Assembly (NCBI GenBank): GCA_021234155.1
Contig: JAJEKV010000035.1
Span: 12,586,407-12,650,406, forward strand
DNA: 64,000 bases
Reading direction: 5' to 3'
Origin: Isoetes taiwanensis
Lineage: Eukaryota; Streptophyta; Lycopodiopsida; Isoetales; Isoetaceae
Shown here piece after piece: positions 44,090-55,907 of the stretch. The notes beneath the pieces were generated by a model. It did not search any database, was not told where the DNA came from, and saw nothing but the letters and a program-made list of their open reading frames with translations. A program made the translations under genes and the position numbers. Each line of letters begins with the position of its first letter. The stretch's first letter is position 1.

Positions 44090-44515
44090 ATTGCAACTCC
44101 AATGTACACCCAAATGGGTGGGGAATTTCTTATTTTCGCAAATGAGCTTTAGCAGAATTCACATCTTACTCTATAATCATGTAGCTAGTCAGCAGAACTG
44201 CCACGTAGACTGGGAACTAAGACACATCGCACAGTAGACCTAACCAGATTTGGACTTCTCTCACGATTCCGGCAGACCCTGAGATATGGAGGACCGATTC
44301 TATCTTATGTTATCTGACACTCCTAATGAGGCAGCAAAGGCAATAAACGGATAGCTCTCCTGTAGCTGGTAAGTTCTGTCTTCAGCATCTAACCTAAGTC
44401 TTAAGCACGCTTCAGTTTGATGATTGTACTTCATGCATCTTAAATACAGACGGCAATAGCCTCGATACTTCATAGTGCTAAATTAGAACTCAGGGATAAT
44501 ATAGGTGTCCCAAAA

Positions 44516-45177
44516 ATGGAATACTTAGATTCAGACCAAAACCCTTATACTTCAAGTTCAGATGAAGATGCACTGAGGGAAGAATGCTTACAGACCGAAT
44601 TTGTTGCTTGCATGACCGACTCTGAATGTGCTGAGTATAATAAAACCATGGCTGATTACAAAGGCAACTATGGGCAAAAAAGAAATGCTTGTGGTAATAA
44701 GGCATTTACTGGTAACAAGAAGCAAAGTGGCAGTTCCAGCAGCCAGCACAGTAAATTACATGACAAAGACTCTACTATCGAGCTATCCATACCCGAAACT
44801 CAGCAAGACGAAGACTATTCTTCTGATCAAGAAGACCTTCAGGTAACATATTCATATTTGAAATGGAAATCTAATACAGGAGATTTTCTGGAATATACAC
44901 TGGTCTGAAGGATCAGTGTTTTCCTATACTTTAAATCAGGTTCACTCTATTAAATAAACACTTCAACTCTATCTCACATACATACTCTTATGCATTTCTG
45001 CTTTCCTAGTTCATTTCTGTAAAAGAATGCAATGTATATTTTGCCAAGCTCCTGTATTCAACTTGTTCTTCAAACATGCAGGGCAAAAGGTTACAAAGGC
45101 TGAACGGTGATAAACCGGGAAGTCTCATTGTACCTTTTGGCCCTTCATGCTTTACCACTCCAGTGCTAATGTCATGA
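44516..45177 (+). CDS. small acidic two-exon ORF in repeat B
   Basis: Exon 1 (44516-44842) opens at ATG with MEYLDSDQNPYTSSSDEDAL and is rich in Ser, Asp, Glu and Gln, ending at a donor CAG|GTAACA. An acceptor CATGCAG (45079-45081) leads in phase to exon 2 (45082-45177, GKRLQRLNGDKPGSLIVPFG and a stop). About 140 residues; no family recognised. In repeat A the same exon is frameshifted at CAG/CTG positions. In that copy it would lie upstream of the RT exons, so it may be the N-terminal part of a spliced element transcript. Confidence 0.4.
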
Positions 45178-46309
45178 TTGATTGGCTGCAGGTACCGAGC
45201 TTCCCCTACCTTTGTCATTTTTTGTTTCTGCTATGCTTGAAGACCGTGGTTGTTTCTGGAGACCGGATGGGATTATACACTTTCTGAATGAAAGAGACAA
45301 TGATGACTGAAGCAAATTTTTATGGTTTACTTTTCTGAAACCCTGATCTATCAGGTGGTAACTAGTACTTCCTCCTTTATTGTCTTGCTGCTCAAAACTT
45401 TCCTGGTAACAAAATAGTGATTTTCTGAATGTACTGTATATTTTCCCCTTCATTTAGTATATCATGAAGTCACTATTATGATAGGCTGGCCAAATATATT
45501 TGCTTGGCAGTAGTTTTTGCAGACCTATCATAACTAATGTATTTGCCCAAGTATCAAACTGGCATTTTGCTGAAAACATATGGGATATTTTGATTTAGCA
45601 TCTTGAATGGTACATCTTTATTTTGTAACTTAAAGAAGTCCTTTTTCTCTATTTTTCCTATGATTAATTGGATAACATGCTGCAGTAACGGCAACTTTAT
45701 CATTCCCAAAATGGGCATATGCTGTAATAGCTTAACCAAATTATCTTCTCACTTGTATTTATGCTTTTTTACAAATTCGTGTTAGGTATAATACACCATT
45801 CTATGTGATGCAAGTGGACAGGCATAGGCTTATTGACCCTTAGTGGCTTTGTACCTATACTCCATGTATAACTTATAGTAAAAAGATAAAAAGATTATGA
45901 CATTATGATTCTTTTCTCCATGAGACATTATGATGTATCACTTATAAAATCGATTTATCAGACTATATGGTCCAAATTGTTTGACTACTCTTAAAAAACT
46001 GAATTTAAATAACCAAGTGAAGGTTAAATGCATGCTTTAAACTGAAACGACCTTAAAACTTTTCATATTGGTACTATTTTATCAATGAGATTATTTCTAC
46101 ACTTCAAGATATCTGGTCATATAGGGGCTAGGGGAAATGGTTCACAATGTTTATGTAACATATGGTTATCCATATATAGTATTTCTGTTCTTGGGTCACT
46201 TGACAAAAAGTTTTAAGATTTCTTTTCAAAACAAAGAATCGTACTTAGTTTTGGACAATACATTAAGTACGATATTAAACAAAAAGATTGGCAATTTGGC
46301 AAAGTAACT

Positions 46310-47510
46310 TTAAGGTATAGTATGTATGGTATTATACGTACCCAGAGGTAAAATATGTGTACGTAAACAACACTGCTTTCTTGCCCTTGAGGAAGGCACG
46401 GTATTGGCTGATGGCATGCTGGCACAAAGCGGTATCAGTGAATCGTCGAAGCTAGACTCCTTGCATTCATCATCAAACCACCGATTGCGAGAGAAGGTGG
46501 TAGCTCCCAAGGGCCTATGTGAGCGGCCTCTCCCAAAGTAGCTGACAGCCGTCATAAGTACTTGAATCAATTGGGCAGTCTGTTGTTGCAGTGCAGGAAG
46601 TTGTAGTATTTCCTCGAGGTTATGCTCAGGCATCTGGGCATAGGTCTGTGGATGGTCATAGTCCAGGCGCAGCTGAGGCACACGGGGTGCTGAGAAGCAA
46701 TGGACACGGGTGCCAATCTACATGCAAGAAAAGGGGTTGGTGGTCAGAGTCCACTTCCTCATCCCGACTGGCAGTTCTAATGCCAAAATGGGTAATCTCA
46801 GATGCAAATTCTATTCCCCTGCCAGTATGTAATCTACAACACTAGAATCGCCTGGACCTGCTAGAGGACAGCCATTGTGCAAGCCCATTGCAAATGACCA
46901 AGTCAAAGATGTTGCATAGCAAAAGCAACTGCCTGCCATAGGGGTGACATGGTTGTCATCTGATGTCCTCGGCTAAGACGCCTCTGCGAGGCACAGCTGC
47001 AACGCATCCTTTGACAAGGGTTCAAATTTTGTGACCTGCTCCGCCCCGGTGTGTGCATTAAAGTCTCGAAGCAGCATGACCTTGCCCAATCATTTGTGAT
47101 GTTGTATGTCATCATATTGATCGACGTAAGGCTCCAACCTATCCACTTCTGAATGAGTGTGATAGAAGTTGCTCTCGGTGTGAGGAAAGTAACATGTTGC
47201 CACAAAGAGGGGTTTGTGACTGCAATGCTGCATGCACACCCACAAGTAGTGATTGTGCCTATTTCTCTTGCGTAGAGAGATTGACTGCGCCAAGGCTGTG
47301 CGATAGTAGTAGGCGACTCCCTCATGTCCCCACCATTGAACAATGAGTAATACAGATATTCTAGAAGGTCTGGCAGCCTGTGCCCTGCGTGTTCCCATGT
47401 TACCATAAGAAAAATGAGAGCCATATCTGCTGCAATGGAGTTGAGACTATCTCCTTTATGCCAAGGGAAGCCCCAACAGTTCCAGAACACCATATGAAGG
47501 CACAATTCCT
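46310..47510 (-). pseudogene. LINE ORF2 AP-like endonuclease, frameshifted
   Basis: FWNCWGFPWHKGDSLNSIAA (about 47485-47425) is the N-terminal WN.RG block. Then come GGVAYYYRTALAQSISLRKR and HYLWVCMQH..KPLFVATCYFPHTESNFY (about 47320-47170), a DFNAHTG-like block near 47060, and WFDDECKESS of the endonuclease-RT linker (about 46470). The enzyme would nick target DNA to prime reverse transcription. At least two frameshifts; RT is absent. Confidence 0.75.
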
Positions 47511-47519
47511 ATTTGTCAT

Positions 47520-48974
47520 ATGCAGATGCATGAGGGATCGCGGCAACAACAAGGGGGGTAGTATGTGGTGTCAGAGCAGGAGGGGCGGCGGGAGTTGAGA
47601 GAGCAGAAGCACTAGCAGGAGTAGTAGGGATGGCCTTATATGCGGCAGTGATGGCAGTGATAAAGAATAGCCTCTCCTATAGTGGCATCAGAAGGACCTG
47701 TAGATGTGGCAGTAGCATGATGTTGCGCCTCCATGTCCTTGGCATTTGTCGGTCGAAAGATCTGCATCTTGCTTTGGACCAGTCTTGCGCATCCCTCTGG
47801 TGGCGGATGTTCCTAAACTGGGCTAACTCTTGCCACGAGACTCCTGTTGCATTGGGGTGAAATCCTGGTCAACGTAGAGGGGGGTCCCCTTCAATTGCTT
47901 GTCCTGACGCAATATAGCTTCTCTCACTCATCCGTCTGCGACTGTGAATGTGACAACAGGGGGGCGATTAGGGCGTTGAGCATCATGGCGGCTTGCCCAA
48001 ACAATGTATACAGGCGTTTGAAATGTCATGCAATATAGGACCCGATCTAGAGGCATTTAATGAGATGCTCTCCTGCTTCCTTTGAGATTCCACATACTAC
48101 CACATTGTGGCATCTCCAGCTTAGCTTCTGTCGGAGCAACATTGGTCGTCTTAGCATGGGGCATGTGGCGGCATGGGTTGTCGGGGTCGAGCAACCACTG
48201 TCTGTCATAAGTGGTGTCCGTGGGCATTTGAGCATCGACAGAAGTGGTTCTCCTTTCCTGAAGCCAGGAGTTCAGCTCTTTCTGGAACAGCTTTTGCCTT
48301 GCCAGCTCGTGTATGCACTGCTGCAGTTGCTCATGAACATTGGCATGGAGGCCCCTTACCGTGCTGGGTGACGGTTGCCCTGGGCGACAGTTGCCCGTAG
48401 CTCCTGCACATCCAAATCCCAGACAACAGAGCTATGTTCCCACTGCTGTAGCTGGGAGTCAACTGCAGTATCCATTGGAGATGATTTTATCTCTTGTGTA
48501 TTTACCCTGCTCTGAAGAGCCTGGAATATTGATTGGCTCTCTCCGGTGGCTGCCTAGACTGTCCGTTCGATGGTAGCGGTCTCATCCGCCTGTGACTGTA
48601 GGTGGGTAATTGCGGCATTCGTGTCCTTTTCAAAATGGTTCTTGGCATTCGTATCTTACTCAATACGGTTTCTAGTATGTGCCATAGCATCAAGGCTGGT
48701 GGATAAGGTGTCTAGGCGGGCCTGTAGATCGTGAAGGCGCATCTTGTTTTGTTGCCTTTCAAACTGTAAGTACTAAGCGGATGCTATACTCAAGCTGCTG
48801 TACGCGGGTCTCCATTCCCGTGATACGCTGTTTCTCTGTAGCCAACTGCCTTTTGAGCATCTGGAGTATTGAAAACTTTATCTCTTCCTCTAGAACTATA
48901 ATTTTAGCAGTATTACTTTCAACTATCACCTTGATTCGCCTCCAGTTCTTCGCGAATAGTTGCTGTGTTGCCAT
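47520..48974 (-). pseudogene. LINE ORF1, coiled-coil, frameshifted
   Basis: The ATG at 48974 starts MATQQLFAKNWRRIKVIVES, then a leucine/glutamine heptad region (KRQLATEKQRITGMETRVQQ). Glutamine- and proline-rich text follows in several frames down to about 47520. This is typical of the trimerising RNA-binding ORF1 protein of LINEs, but no zinc knuckle or RRM can be read with confidence. Confidence 0.5.
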
Positions 48975-49260
48975 ATCAGAGCGGTAGCCACTAGCCTGTC
49001 AGGCCCAGTATGTCGACTGAGCCTTTGCACGAGCTTCCTTCTGCATGGAACAGGTTTCACACTTGCCTATACTATCTGGTCTGGGCCATTTCCGTGGCAG
49101 GCCATCTGTGTGTTCCTCTGAAACGGGCTTGTCAGGGGACTGGTACTTGGCTGGGTCTAAGGCTCGATTTGAGTCTCAACCTGGGTGTCCACAAAAGTTT
49201 CCATGGTCGTCTGGAGGAACAAAGAGGGTTTAAGGAGCAAAGGGACTCTGGAAGGCTCAA

Positions 49261-52079
49261 TTAAATTAAAGGAAGACCCTCAGTAGGGGAAGGAGAATTC
49301 AACTTTTTTTTTTTTGGGGGGTGGGGCTTAATTTCGGCTATCAACGGAACTCGTTTCGAGATGCAGACTGAAACAACTTGGTTTTTCTTTTCTTTCTTGC
49401 TTTTAAACTCAACTTGGACCTTCAATAGAGAAACTTTATGGTTTAGGCAAACGTCCAACTGCAATTAGCAAATATTTAATTTAGGCTTTAGAACTCGCCC
49501 TAGAAACAATATCATTGTCTAGATAAATGTCCTTGGGACGTCCAACTACATTATTGTCTAGATAAATGTCCATAGAACGTGCAACTGCAATTAGCAAATC
49601 TTTTACTTAAGCTTTAGAACTCACCCTGGAAACAACATTATTGTCTAGATAAATGTCCATAGAGATCCCAACGAGCCATGGGACGGCTATAGAACAAACA
49701 AATGAGACTTGGAAAATAAGACCCATCACATTACATTTGCAAATTCTTTTTACAAATTTTTGATTAGGAAAAAAAAAAGGTTTTAATCAAAAATAATAGT
49801 TTTATGAGAGAGTCTTTTTTACCAAATCATTGTATGTTGATGATCTTGGGCTCTTTGGAAAGCTTATGTAGAGAGCTTTCTTTTGTACTTTTCAATCCGG
49901 ACCTTTTTGCAAAGTGCATGCCATGCAAATTTGATGGTAATATAGTTTTTATTATAACTTTTGAAGTCAGACTCTGCTTTAAGTGTTTTTTATTGCGTTA
50001 GAAAGCTCTCTCCGGGATTTTTTTGGATAATGTATGATATGTGCATCTTTGGTTAAGTTTTTTGGGCAAAAACAGCAAATTTCTAGGGGGTTTGTAGGGT
50101 TTCACACCCCACTAGTTGATTCTCTGTGTAGCTGATCATTCTGGTTATGTCCTTTGACCTGCATCATTGTAGTGCAATAAGCTTTTATGAAGATATTGAA
50201 GAGATGATATTATTGTGGACGCATTTTGTAACAAAAACTTTTTGTTTTGGTGTGTTATCTGGGATGTTTTTTTTTTTTTTGAAAATAAAAATAAAAATTA
50301 AAGTATAAAACAAAAATCAAACAAGACAAAGAAAAATCAAGGCAAGAGCAGGGGACGGGGGTGAGGTGGTGGTTGTGTGGGGAGGGGAGGGGACCAATCG
50401 GGGGTTTTGAGACCACTGGTAAAAATGAGTGGGCGTGCCTCCCCAGTATACTACCCATTTTCTTTGAAGTCTCGCCTCTCGAACCCTGCATAGCTCCTCA
50501 CTTGAACTGGGGAGAGGTCCTCTTGCACCGAAAAGTGAGTACCCTTGAGGTGACACCCATGTTATGGCAGAAAGACTGGACAAGTGGAAAAGGCACTAAA
50601 ATATCTCTTTATGTATGACCCATTTTGCCACAAGAAGAAGGAGCCCCGTAACTGGCGATATCCAAGCCGAGACCCCAATTTGCCATAGCAAGTGGGCGAT
50701 ATCCGGGCCACGATGAGCAGTAGCAGAGCAGGTCTCCTATGTGGCAGAATGGGAACCGACTTTTGCTTCCCCACAAAATAGAAGTTGGGGAGCCAACTTT
50801 GTGTCTATTTTCAGCTTCATTAGAAGAAGAAGAAGAAGAAGAAGAAGAAGAGATTTTAACGTCACGCCACAAATGCAGTCCAGCCCCATCTGGACATGTG
50901 ACACTTTATTAACACACCGGATGGGTCCCGCCCCCACCACTTTACATTGCCGGGTGGGTCCTTCCCCACCAACTTTACATTGCAGATGGCTACTTTTCAG
51001 GCGTTGAACCCGCGGACTTGGGTATGGCGCTTTAACGCCTTACCACGAAGTCTCCAAATGAAGCTTGCAAAGATAAAAAATACGCTTGATCGAGCAAAAT
51101 ATTGCCCTGTTCTTGGCTCCTTAACAACCTGGCCCTCAAGTTTTAAGGCTGAGATCAGATCTCAGCCGTTAGTTGCAAAAGTGTTACCCACTAGTAACAC
51201 ATTAAAAAATGCATAAACACCTAGTTTGTTATGCCAAATGGCTATAAACACCTAGCTTGTTATGAAAATCACCACAAAACCACCACAAAACCACTATAAA
51301 ACTCTCGGGCCCAGGTTGTTAAGGCGGATAACACCCTGGCCCTCGTTTGTTATAGTAGGGCATAACACCCGAGCATTCTTTTACTTCGGCGACGAATCTC
51401 AGGCTGTGGGTATTTTGTTCCAAGAGATGGTTTTCCCATTTCTTCCAAGTTGGGACGAGCGTCACCAAATGTTGATCTGTTGTCCCCGGAAACCGAAATC
51501 TTCACCCCAAATTTCATTGTAAGAAAGCGAAATCTTCAATATCTTTTTTATGGGTAATATTTGCAAACATTAAGCTACGGCTCAAGGGGCGAAAAGTATC
51601 GTATCTTTCCCGTGGATAGGCATAAAGGCCTGCAGTTAGTTGTGAAAATAGACAGTTTTTGAAAAAAATTATGCAGCTGCTATCTTCCAATGGTGTTCTT
51701 GATATCAACCTGGTTATGCCACCTGGGTCAATTATCACTCTCGATTTTATTAGTGCTTGAGGATGCCTTACAGGTATACTGAATCATGTGAACGTGTTTA
51801 AATGTGCTTCATGTTTGAAACAAAATTCAGATGTGCTTTATGGGCAATAGTATCATTCAAATGCAAGAGACCAGATTAATACAGGCACATTAGAAGCAAT
51901 GCGGCCATGATATATGGTTCTAAACATCTGTCAAATGCAATATTCAGAAGAATAAAGTACAATGGCCAGTTTCATCAAGATCAGAGTGACATAGCTGGAA
52001 AATAAGAGCACCAAAATCTTAGACATTGAAAAAATGGCCGCTCCCACCTTTACAAAATTCCAACCGGCACGTTCAAAGA
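49261..52079. other. no gene; short repeats and a T-run
   Basis: ATTGTCTAGATAAATGTCC occurs three times between about 49513 and 49660 within a larger imperfect duplication. A T-run at 50267-50280 followed by A-rich sequence resembles a minus-strand retroposon end. A (GAA)n microsatellite lies at 50823-50850. GGGTCC..CCCACCA.CTTTACATTGC is repeated in tandem near 50925-50985. The phrase AACACC(C/T)..TTGTTAT recurs at 51215-51370. No protein is recognised. The last part (about 51780-52079) is the 3' flank of CSN5. Confidence 0.45.
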
Positions 52080-54244
52080 TTATACTTCTGCCATAGGTTC
52101 TGGCCCAGACGAATGTAGGGTTAAGGATGGCGCAGTGGCCAAAGGCGTGACAGAGTTGAACAAGATATCCTTGATAACCTGAAGTGGCATGCAATACACA
52201 TTCATAAGTCTAAACTCTACTGAAGGTGCAAGTGATATATGTTACCTGTGACATTAGACCATGCACTTGTTCAACTGTTATCTTTGAGCTATCTTTTGTT
52301 ATCTTAGCAAGCTGAGATTCTTCCTGCACTTTGAAACAAGTTAATTCTAGTAAGCATGGAAGCTGGTGTGGTTTTTTTTAGAGACAGTTATATTATGAAG
52401 AACAAAAGTACATGAACGAGCACTCTTATTACCTCTTTCTTTCTCTGAGGTGGCATGAAAAATCCCCCTATGCGCCCTGAGTGTGCTAGCTGACTCTCCG
52501 CTTGCTCTAATTTCTCGGCTATATGCATGGCAACAGTGACATAGTCAATTAGGCATTCACGATGTTCCCTAAGCATGTACAAGCCAAACAACTCACCAAG
52601 ATCTGAAATTTGACCTGCAACATAGTCCCTGTTCCCAAGGAGTGGGGATGATGACAATGTATTCACCCAGTACTTATTCCATAGAAGATCCAACAAGTGT
52701 GAATCTAGGGAAGACTTGAAGTAGGTAATATCCAACGAATAGTACTGCCAACAGAGAGACATTAGCAATGTTCTGACGTGAATTTATTCATCTGTTGATT
52801 TATCAGATTGAATATCATTTTGATGTTTTATTTCGCGATCATAATAATTTATCCTTTTCAACATTTGCGCATTAAAATAATGTTAAACAAACAATTGATT
52901 ATCAAGTTTGTCAATGTGAACTTCCACTTGATACTAATTAGAAATTACAGGAAGGCTGAAACTAAACAGATTTGGCGGTATTTGAATGACATAGTCAAGG
53001 CTAGCATGATCAGAGAGTTTGTTGAGAAATCACCGGTGACAGATGGATATTTGGACATTCAATTGCCTGGTGAACTGGACTCATGGTGCTGTTTCATCTA
53101 TTCATTGGGCCATATCACAAGACAATATATTCATTTTCGTTTGAGAAAAGTGTGATGATGGGTCGCCACGGGAAAACATGTCTGAATCATACAGGCTGAG
53201 GCAAGAAAGTCGTATAGCTAGCAGCTCATCATGCGTTTTGAGTGTCATTGATATGCAGTTATCACTATAAAATCTGAACACAAAAGGAACACAAGAAATG
53301 CATCTTAAGAATGACATACCTGTTTGCAATGAACACCAAAATCTTCAATTTTGTTTAAAGGGATGGTCTGATATTCTGAAGCAGGTTCATCAGGTGGCTT
53401 ATATCCTTGGGGATAAGTCCTGAATGCACCAATTTCCACCTTTCCAGCTGAGACGGTCCTAGTTGGATCTATGACAACTGCTAGAAATGGTTCTTGATAC
53501 TGCTGATTCATCATCTGTGTTGAAACATCGATCCCGGACAACCAGCAACCATAGCCAGGATGAGAATGGTACCAACCCACTACATTTTCCAACCTCCCTA
53601 CCTGGTTTTAAAATTACCAATCCATGACCATTGAGTTAAAAGAGAAGCAAGGGTGACAACAGCCCTAAACATATGTTCAACTATAACTTTCAGAATGGAC
53701 TTCCACTTTCTGGACTCTCTAAGCGTCATCTTGAACTTTTCATATAAATTCTATCAATAACAAAAATACACATGCCCAGATTAAGAAAGAAGTAAAAACA
53801 AGAGAACAGGTAACAACTAACCTGTCGATTGGTTTGGGCATAGTCGACCATGTATTCATATGCATCAGCCTGAGCATTTACACGGGTCTCGGTTCCCTCA
53901 ACCGGCAATGCAAAAGCATCCATGACAATTATGGTATCACCTTCAGTCTTACCTTGGACAATGCCCATAACCTCAATGGTTCCACCAGACCTAGCATGTA
54001 CTACCATTTTTAGAAGTGCAAGAGCCGAGATCTTCACGTTCTTGAAGTAATGGGGATCTCGAGACCAGGGTTTTTGCTGCTGGATGGTCGTCTGAGCTGC
54101 TTCGTCGTAGACATAGAGGGAGTCGAAATCGGCAGAGGAAGAGGATTGGGTACCTGGAGGAACGTCCATGGCAACGATGCTGTTCTCCAGCTCCCATGTT
54201 TCCCTGGCTATGGCAGCCGACGAAGATGCTGCAGCCCCCTCCAT
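52080..54244 (-). CDS. CSN5: COP9 signalosome subunit 5 (JAMM deneddylase), six exons
   Basis: CSN5 is the catalytic metalloprotease of the COP9 signalosome and removes NEDD8/RUB from cullins, in nucleus and cytosol. Coding exons on minus: 54244-53822, 53601-53320, 52744-52597, 52518-52433, 52323-52246 and 52178-52080 (TAA at 52082-52080), all with GT-AG borders, giving 371 residues (Arabidopsis CSN5A is similar, about 357). The N-terminus [16 protein letters not shown] and [20 protein letters not shown] is followed by the MPN domain with the complete JAMM motif ([19 protein letters not shown] in exon 2; E of the early MPN strand in exon 1). [35 protein letters not shown] and [16 protein letters not shown] follow, and the end is SGPEPMAEV. 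The intron at 52596-52519 is 78 nt, in frame and stop-free. Confidence 0.95.
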
Positions 54245-54449
54245 AGCCCTAGTTCGTTCGTTCCTTTTGCTTTGAAAGCTTTACTAAACACTAAAGATGC
54301 CACCTCAGCTAACACGTGGAATTTGATTTCATTTATATATATCCGAAGGAAACAAGAAACGCTGTAGCCGTTCTTCTAAAAAGTTTTAGATCTAACGGCC
54401 AAGACTGAAGGCACATAACTAAGGCTCTTTCCAAGATAAAAGGCGTGGA
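54245..54449 (-). promoter_or_regulatory. 5' flank of CSN5
   Basis: AT-rich 5' side of CSN5 with ATTTATATATATCC (about 54330-54343), a TATA-like block about 90 bp before the ATG on the gene's upstream side, and ACACGTGGAATT (54313-54324) with a G-box core CACGTG. Assignment is by position and motif only. Confidence 0.35.
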
Positions 54450-54495
54450 GAAATAGTTGGCATTGCTTTTATAAGCAACGATAGCCAGCTATTTC
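54450..54495. repeat. 46-bp hairpin
   Basis: GAAATAGTTGGC...TTGCTT at the left pairs with AAGCAA...GCCAGCTATTTC at the right around a TTAT loop. It is probably a small foldback or MITE relic upstream of CSN5. Confidence 0.6.
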
Positions 54496-54967
54496 TTTTG
54501 CGTCAAGGTAAGTTAGTATTCATTCTTGTTTGGTGTCCAATGAGAGCTCGCCATATGGCGATCATACTAATCATGAATGACAAATGGGTACATCATTCTT
54601 GACGAACCTGAGACATCCAGTCTGGTTACCATCTGCCTAAGCTCATCTGCCGAAGCTTACCTTGACGTCGTGGAGTAAAGAATAACCCGCAGATTCCTCC
54701 TCGAATGGGAGTCGCCACCTAGGCAACAACCGACCCGAGCAAGAATTTGCTCATTGTTGCTGCTCCACATAACAAGAAATTTATCGCAGCGGCCACCGTG
54801 AACATTTCTCTTCCCCGACTTACTTTTGCAAGGTCGAATTTGCATATCTTTTGAATGGTGCAAAAGATGTTCTTGGAGTTAATAAGGAGAATTTGTGTGG
54901 GAGGGTTGAAGACATGGGTTTTATTCAAGAATCATCTCCTCAAACATGCCATCATAGCTGATAAAAA

Positions 54968-55162
54968 CTTGCCCCTCGCAAGAGGCGATTGATTTTTGAG
55001 GAGTATTTGGATGTGCACTCTTATGCTTAGGCAGGTTGCTTCACTCGGTGGGTCTCCGCTTATCCGGAGAGATTTTATTCCTCGCTCGTGCATTTATACT
55101 TGTATTTGACTCTTTGATTGAATAAAGTCTGACGTCCTTCAAAAAAAAAAAAAAAAAAAAAA
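54968..55162 (+). mobile_element. 195-bp poly(A) retroposon with 14-bp target duplication
   Basis: ATAGCTGATAAAAA flanks both sides (54954-54967 and 55163-55176). The insert ends GATTGAATAAAGTCTGACG..TTC and a run of about 22 A. It has no tRNA-type A/B boxes that I can see, so it is either a SINE of other origin or an extremely 5'-truncated LINE. Confidence 0.8.
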
Positions 55163-55176
55163 ATAGCTGATAAAAA

Positions 55177-55628
55177 ACAAACCTATAGACATTGTCCACC
55201 TACAAACACACATAGATTCTTGGCTCCATATACACTCCCCTACCTTTTTCCCTTTATATTTGCACAATTTAATTCCTCCTCTATATTTAATAGGATTCAA
55301 TTCCTCCTTTATATTTAAATGCAATTGCTCCTCTATATTTCGATGAAACTCCTCCCACAGTTCATGAGGGCCCTATGTTCCATGAGCAAATGCAAAAGTT
55401 TATTCTTGGTCTTTTATAGTCGGAAACCCATTTTGACCAATTAATATAAGAATAGAATGTTGTTAGATTTACTATTGCAGAGAAGACCAAATGTGGTGTA
55501 ATAGAATATTCAGTTATATAAATAAGATAAGATGTAAAACGACCAAAGATAAAATCTCCAAGGCATTTTTAAGTCAAAATTGTTGGAAGCTTGTCCAAAA
55601 GACAAACTTAGCAATACAAATAGGATGT
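55177..55628. other. no gene recognised
   Basis: AT-rich. TTC(A)ATT(C)CTCCT(T/C)TATATTTAA is repeated three to four times between 55268 and 55345. Confidence 0.4.
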
Positions 55629-55859
55629 TTCACACGGGGGGTGACTGCAGGCAACGAGAGCTGTTGGATAGGCATATTTACCCCTTATTCCTTAATCTAC
55701 GCCGTACAAAGTTCCTCGTTTGTGGGGTATGGATGTATAGAATTTGTTATACTGTATAACAAGATTTGCAAAATACTATAAGATTTCAGGCAATATACTA
55801 TATGGTGTTGATTTTGTGCGTGTGAGGCTCTCGCTGCCCTACGTCACCCCCCGTGTGAA
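55629..55859. mobile_element. small inverted-repeat element (perfect 17-bp ends)
   Basis: TTCACACGGGGGGTGAC (55629-55645) is exactly inverted at 55843-55859. The similarity extends inward (GCAACGAGAGC against rev-comp GCAGCGAGAGC). The 231-bp segment looks like a MITE or a pair of transposon ends. No clear target duplication is seen. Confidence 0.6.
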
Positions 55860-55907
55860 TATGCACCCAAACAAAAGGGGATTTAAGGGGCAATTTAATT
55901 TTAAGGC

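Larger units (their letters stand above)
33412..46234 (+). mobile_element. Penelope-like RT element flanked by 2.5-kb direct repeats
   Basis: Two direct repeats, each about 2.52 kb once later insertions are removed (33412-37357 and 41610-46234), enclose a 4.2-kb core with an upstream ORF (37636-39166) and a reverse transcriptase ORF (39347-41455). The repeats start at a T-run followed by AAATGATTAATTT and end TTTTCAAAACAA. Exon-like frames with GT-AG borders occur in the repeats and core, which fits Penelope-like elements (they keep introns and often carry pseudo-LTRs from tandem insertion) better than a true LTR retrotransposon. No GIY-YIG endonuclease, integrase, PBS or target duplication was seen. 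Confidence 0.65.
41610..46234 (+). repeat. direct repeat B of the RT element (3' copy)
   Basis: Matches repeat A. It carries the LINE insertion at 41993-44089 and lacks the poly(A) retroposon of copy A. It retains the intact acidic exon at 44516. Confidence 0.9.
46235..49260 (-). mobile_element. LINE 5' part: ORF1 and endonuclease
   Basis: The minus strand holds a 5' leader (49260-48975), an ORF1 start with coiled-coil text, then an AP-like endonuclease, and stops at the edge of repeat B before any RT. CAG/CTG occur at normal density. The element shares its endonuclease-linker text (SRDEEVDSDHQPLFLHVDWH against NRDEEVYSNPPPLFLEVANP) with the split LINE at 22.7-24.1 kb. Either the RT element landed in this LINE or the LINE was truncated there. 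Confidence 0.75.

Noticed and set aside
34200..46200. Hammerhead ribozyme expected in Penelope-like repeats
   Set aside because: I looked for the CTGATGA...GAAA core on both strands of the repeats and did not find a convincing arrangement; a covariance-model search would settle it.
33412..46234. Interpretation as a classic LTR retrotransposon
   Set aside because: No PBS, PPT, protease or integrase, no TG...CA ends with target duplication, and the RT is of Penelope-like type with intron-like borders.
47600..48600. Several plus-strand frames of 75-103 codons with Trp/Cys/Leu-rich text
   Set aside because: Antisense of the glutamine/proline-rich LINE ORF1 region.
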